A model generated the notes under the pieces. The model was not told where the DNA came from and made no database searches. It saw only the letters and a list, made by a program, of their open reading frames with translations. From positions 1-35,587 of the forward strand of contig JAOPWH010000040.1 in the NCBI GenBank assembly GCA_025965795.1: a DNA stretch of 35,587 nucleotides. The letters run 5' to 3'. The position numbers were made by a program, and so were the translations under genes. This stretch comes from Blastococcus sp. (GTDB lineage Bacteria > Actinomycetota > Actinomycetes > Mycobacteriales > Geodermatophilaceae). Below, one piece after another: positions 33,195 to 35,587 of the stretch; the first letter of the stretch is position 1, and each line of letters starts with the position of its first letter.

Positions 33195-34379
33195 CTAGGG
33201 GGCGAGACCGAGGGCGATGGTCAGCTCCAGCACGGTGCCCGGGTCCTCCAGCCGCTTGCCGTAGAGCTCACGCAGTTGGCCCATGCGGTAGCGCACGGTC
33301 TGGGGGTGCACGAACAGGGCGGCCGCGATCTGCTCGCGCCGGCCGTGGTGGAGCAGCCAGGCGCGCAGCGTGTCGACGAGCTTCTCGCGCGCTCCCGGGG
33401 TGAGGTCGTCCAGCGGCGCGAGGGCCCGTGACCGCAGGTCGGCGAGCGCCTCGCCGTCGGCACGCAGGACCAGGTCGGCCAGCCGCCGCTCGGTGTCCAG
33501 CGGCGCCGATCCCTCGGGGGCCAGACCCAGCTGCAGCGCACGGCGGGCGCGCGCGTACGAGCCGTGCACCTCCGCCCACGGTCGAGCGGGGCCCACGACC
33601 GCGTGGCGTCCGTCCAGGGAACGCATCAGGGCGGGACGGGACCGTCCACCCGCATCGGGCACCAGCAGCACCACGAAATCGTTCGCCGTCTCGATGCCGG
33701 GCACGTCCTCGCTCGACCGCAGGGTGCGGACGTCGAGGGACACCAGCGCCCCCCGCACCCGGGCCTCGGGGAGGATCACCGCGGTGAGCGTCTTCGAGGG
33801 CGCCCAGTCGGCCCGTTCGGCGGCTGCGGTCAGCTCGGGCAGCGTCGCTCCGGCGAGCAGGGCCGCCGCCAGCCGTTCCAGGTAGCGCTGCCGCACGCGG
33901 CCGGTGGTGGCCAGCTCATCGCTGTGACCGGCCACGCTGGCAGCCGAGAGCTGGTCGATGTAGGCGAACACCAGCTCCGCGAAGCGAGCCAGCTGCTCCA
34001 CGGTCAGCCCCGCCGTGACGGCACTCGCGCTCAGGTGCCGCCAGGAGACGCGGGCGCCGACCCGGTAGGCGGCGAGCAGCGCGTCCATGGAGCGGCCGGC
34101 GCGGGCCTCGCCGCGGCCCAGCTGGTACGCCCCCTCCAGTGCCGGCCGGATGGGGGTGCCGGCATCGGCGCCGCCGGGGGCCGTGGCCAGCTCCAGGAAG
34201 CCGCCGAGGGCGAGCTCGACGGCGTTGCCGATGACCTGCCCCATGTCGCCGGCGAAGGCGTCGGCGTAGCTGGGCACCTCGACGATGATCTCGGCGACGG
34301 TCCGCTCCGCGACCGACGGCAGCTCCGCACGCATGGCGGCGGCCACGGCAGCCGGGATCGCGGCCGGTCGAGATGTCAT
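33195..34379 (-). CDS. PucR/CdaR-type transcriptional regulator
   Basis: 394 residues. The N-terminal half is helical (RsbRD/GGDEF-like sensor region, AYQLGRGEARAGRSMDALL). The C-terminal PucR-type helix-turn-helix is clear in LRAWLLHHGRREQIAAALF followed by VHPQTVRYRMGQLRELYG, just before the end. Such regulators usually activate neighbouring catabolic or lipid genes. The ATG at 34379 has GGAG six bases upstream and is preferred over the GTG at 34397. The gene is divergent from the ferredoxin reductase at 34487 and leads the CoA-transferase operon. Mycobacterial relatives of the reductase work with acyl-CoA desaturases, so a lipid-related target is a reasonable inference. Confidence 0.85.
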   Translation of the reverse strand: MTSRPAAIPAAVAAAMRAELPSVAERTVAEIIVEVPSYADAFAGDMGQVIGNAVELALGGFLELATAPGGADAGTPIRPALEGAYQLGRGEARAGRSMDALLAAYRVGARVSWRHLSASAVTAGLTVEQLARFAELVFAYIDQLSAASVAGHSDELATTGRVRQRYLERLAAALLAGATLPELTAAAERADWAPSKTLTAVILPEARVRGALVSLDVRTLRSSEDVPGIETANDFVVLLVPDAGGRSRPALMRSLDGRHAVVGPARPWAEVHGSYARARRALQLGLAPEGSAPLDTERRLADLVLRADGEALADLRSRALAPLDDLTPGAREKLVDTLRAWLLHHGRREQIAAALFVHPQTVRYRMGQLRELYGKRLEDPGTVLELTIALGLAP

Positions 34380-34402
34380 GGGCCGCTCCGTCGTCACTCG
34401 CC

Positions 34403-34425
34403 GATTGTTCGCAGAGAACAGAATC
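34403..34425. promoter_or_regulatory. Inverted repeat in the divergent pucR-reductase region
   Basis: GATTGTTC (34403-34410), spacer GCAGA, GAACAGAATC (34416-34425): the core TGTTC/GAACA pairs perfectly, and the outer GATT/AATC pair again after a two-base offset. It overlaps a minus-strand TAGATT (34422-34427) that fits a -10 element for pucR. A regulator binding site, perhaps for PucR itself, is likely. Confidence 0.5.
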
Positions 34426-34486
34426 TACCGGTCGATTCACGTCCAGGGCACAGGTATGCACCCCGCAAGTTGGACACTCTCGATGT

Positions 34487-35584
34487 ATGACGACAACCGC
34501 TCCGCATCCGACCTCGGCCAGGCCGCGGGCCGCGCTGCGCGACCGGGTGCTCAAGCTGGTCGAGTTGGCCACCACGCCGCTCCTGCCCAACGACTACCTC
34601 GACCTCGTCGACCCGCTGCGCTCCGGCGCATCGCTGCGTGGCCGGATCGAGGCCGTCCTGCCCGAGACGCGGGACGCCGCCACGATCGTTCTGCGGCCCG
34701 GTCGCGGCTGGAAGGGCCACCAGCCCGGCCAGTACATCCGGATCGGCATCGACGTGGACGGGGTGCGCCAGTGGCGCGCCTACTCGCTGACCTCGCACCT
34801 CGGGCGCACCGACGGTTGCATCGCGATCACCGTGAAGGCCATCCCGGGCGGCAAGGTCAGCAACCACCTCGTGCACCGGACCCGGCCCGGCACGATCGTC
34901 CAGCTGGATCAGGCGGCCGGTGAGTTCGTGCTTCCGGCCGAGCGTCCCGGCAAGGCACTCTTCCTCACGGCCGGCTCGGGGATCACCCCGGTGATGGGGA
35001 TGCTGCGCAACCACCCCGAGCTCGCCGATGTCGTCCTCGTGCACTCCGCACCGACCGCCGACGACGTCGTCTTCGGCGCCGAGCTGCGCGCCCTCGCCGC
35101 GGACGGACGGATCCGGCTGGTCGAGCGGCACACCGACACCGACGGGATGCTCGACGCCGCCGCGATCGCCGAGCTCGTGCCCGACCTGGCCGAGCGCGCG
35201 ACCTGGGCCTGCGGCCCGGTGGGGATGCTCGAGGCGCTCGAGACCCACTGGGAGACGGCCGGCATCGCCGACCGGCTCTACACCGAGCGGTTCCGCCCGA
35301 CGGTCCTCGTGACCGGTGAGGGCGGCACGGTTCGCTTCGCGAAGTCCGGCACGACGCTCGAGGCCGACGGCGCGACGCCCATCCTCGACGCTGCCGAGGA
35401 CGCCGGCCTGCTCATGCCGAGCGGCTGTCGCATGGGCATCTGTTACGGCTGCGTGCTGCCGCTGCGCGAGGGCGCCGTGCGCGACCTGCGCAACGGCGAG
35501 ATCACCACCGCCGCACCCGGTGACGGCGTGCTCATCCAGACCTGCGTGAGCGCCGCCGCCGGCGCCTGCGACATCGACCACTGA
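34487..35584 (+). CDS. Ferredoxin reductase with plant-type 2Fe-2S domain (desaturase electron donor type)
   Basis: 365-residue soluble flavoprotein. An N-terminal helical leader (DRVLKLVELATTPLLPNDYLD) precedes a FAD barrel with QPGQYIRIG and RAYSLTSH, an NAD(P)H domain with LTAGSGITPVMGML and ACGPVGMLE, and a C-terminal plant-type ferredoxin domain with SGCRMGICYGC and QTCV. Ligands Cys314, Cys319, Cys322 and Cys353 bind one 2Fe-2S cluster. The layout matches Rv3230c-type reductases that feed electrons to stearoyl-CoA desaturases in mycobacteria; a desaturase gene may follow just outside the window. The ATG at 34487 (MTTTAPHP) is chosen over a start 114 bases upstream that would run across the operator region. 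Start spacing lacks a clear ribosome-binding site. Confidence 0.9.
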   Translation: MTTTAPHPTSARPRAALRDRVLKLVELATTPLLPNDYLDLVDPLRSGASLRGRIEAVLPETRDAATIVLRPGRGWKGHQPGQYIRIGIDVDGVRQWRAYSLTSHLGRTDGCIAITVKAIPGGKVSNHLVHRTRPGTIVQLDQAAGEFVLPAERPGKALFLTAGSGITPVMGMLRNHPELADVVLVHSAPTADDVVFGAELRALAADGRIRLVERHTDTDGMLDAAAIAELVPDLAERATWACGPVGMLEALETHWETAGIADRLYTERFRPTVLVTGEGGTVRFAKSGTTLEADGATPILDAAEDAGLLMPSGCRMGICYGCVLPLREGAVRDLRNGEITTAAPGDGVLIQTCVSAAAGACDIDH

Positions 35585-35587
35585 CCT

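Overview
The window is very GC-rich, gene-dense actinobacterial DNA with frequent GTG starts. The mix of trehalose and N-acetylglutaminylglutamine amide (NAGGN) osmolyte synthesis, a LOV-type photoreceptor phosphatase, chemotaxis receptors, LGFP repeats and an actinobacterial-type DinB suggests a desiccation-tolerant, motile actinomycete, possibly Geodermatophilaceae (Blastococcus/Modestobacter/Geodermatophilus-like). The family assignment is inference. No rRNA, tRNA, CRISPR array, integrase or transposase was seen. The layout looks like core chromosome, with two decayed genes as the main scars.

Left third (1-11.6 kb): a chemotaxis receptor cut by the window edge; the trehalose pair otsA-otsB; two adjacent crcB/fluC fluoride-channel genes; an alpha-methylacyl-CoA racemase-like gene facing the asnO-ngg osmolyte pair, with one hairpin spanning both stop codons; an aldo/keto reductase preceded by a perfect parS-like palindrome; and two small membrane proteins.

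Middle (11.6-23.3 kb): a glycine-rich protein; a PAS-LOV-GAF-SpoIIE phosphatase that is probably leaderless; an HMG-CoA-lyase-like/flavin reductase pair; a PAS-GGDEF cyclase; a TetR-MMPL exporter unit with a clear operator-like dyad; an M20 peptidase; and phosphoglucomutase.

Right third (23.3-35.6 kb): a headless 3' relic of a second chemotaxis receptor; a DUF3152 metalloprotease with LGFP repeats overlapping an alpha/beta hydrolase; an SNF2-like helicase with a basic repetitive N-terminal tail and a second parS-like site inside it; a frameshifted UBP zinc-finger relic; DinB; a methyltransferase; a PepSY-like membrane protein; and a PucR / domain-permuted CoA-transferase / terpene-cyclase-like operon. 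The last is divergent from a ferredoxin reductase that ends the window.

Common themes: two compatible-solute pathways plus phosphoglucomutase serve osmotic and desiccation stress. The light, second-messenger and chemotaxis proteins (LOV-PP2C, GGDEF, MCP) suggest light- or redox-responsive control of motility or stress. Five gene pairs use the same 4-base GTGA stop/start overlap, implying heavy use of translational coupling. Two identical 14-bp parS-like palindromes suggest the window lies in the origin-proximal, ParB-loaded part of the chromosome.
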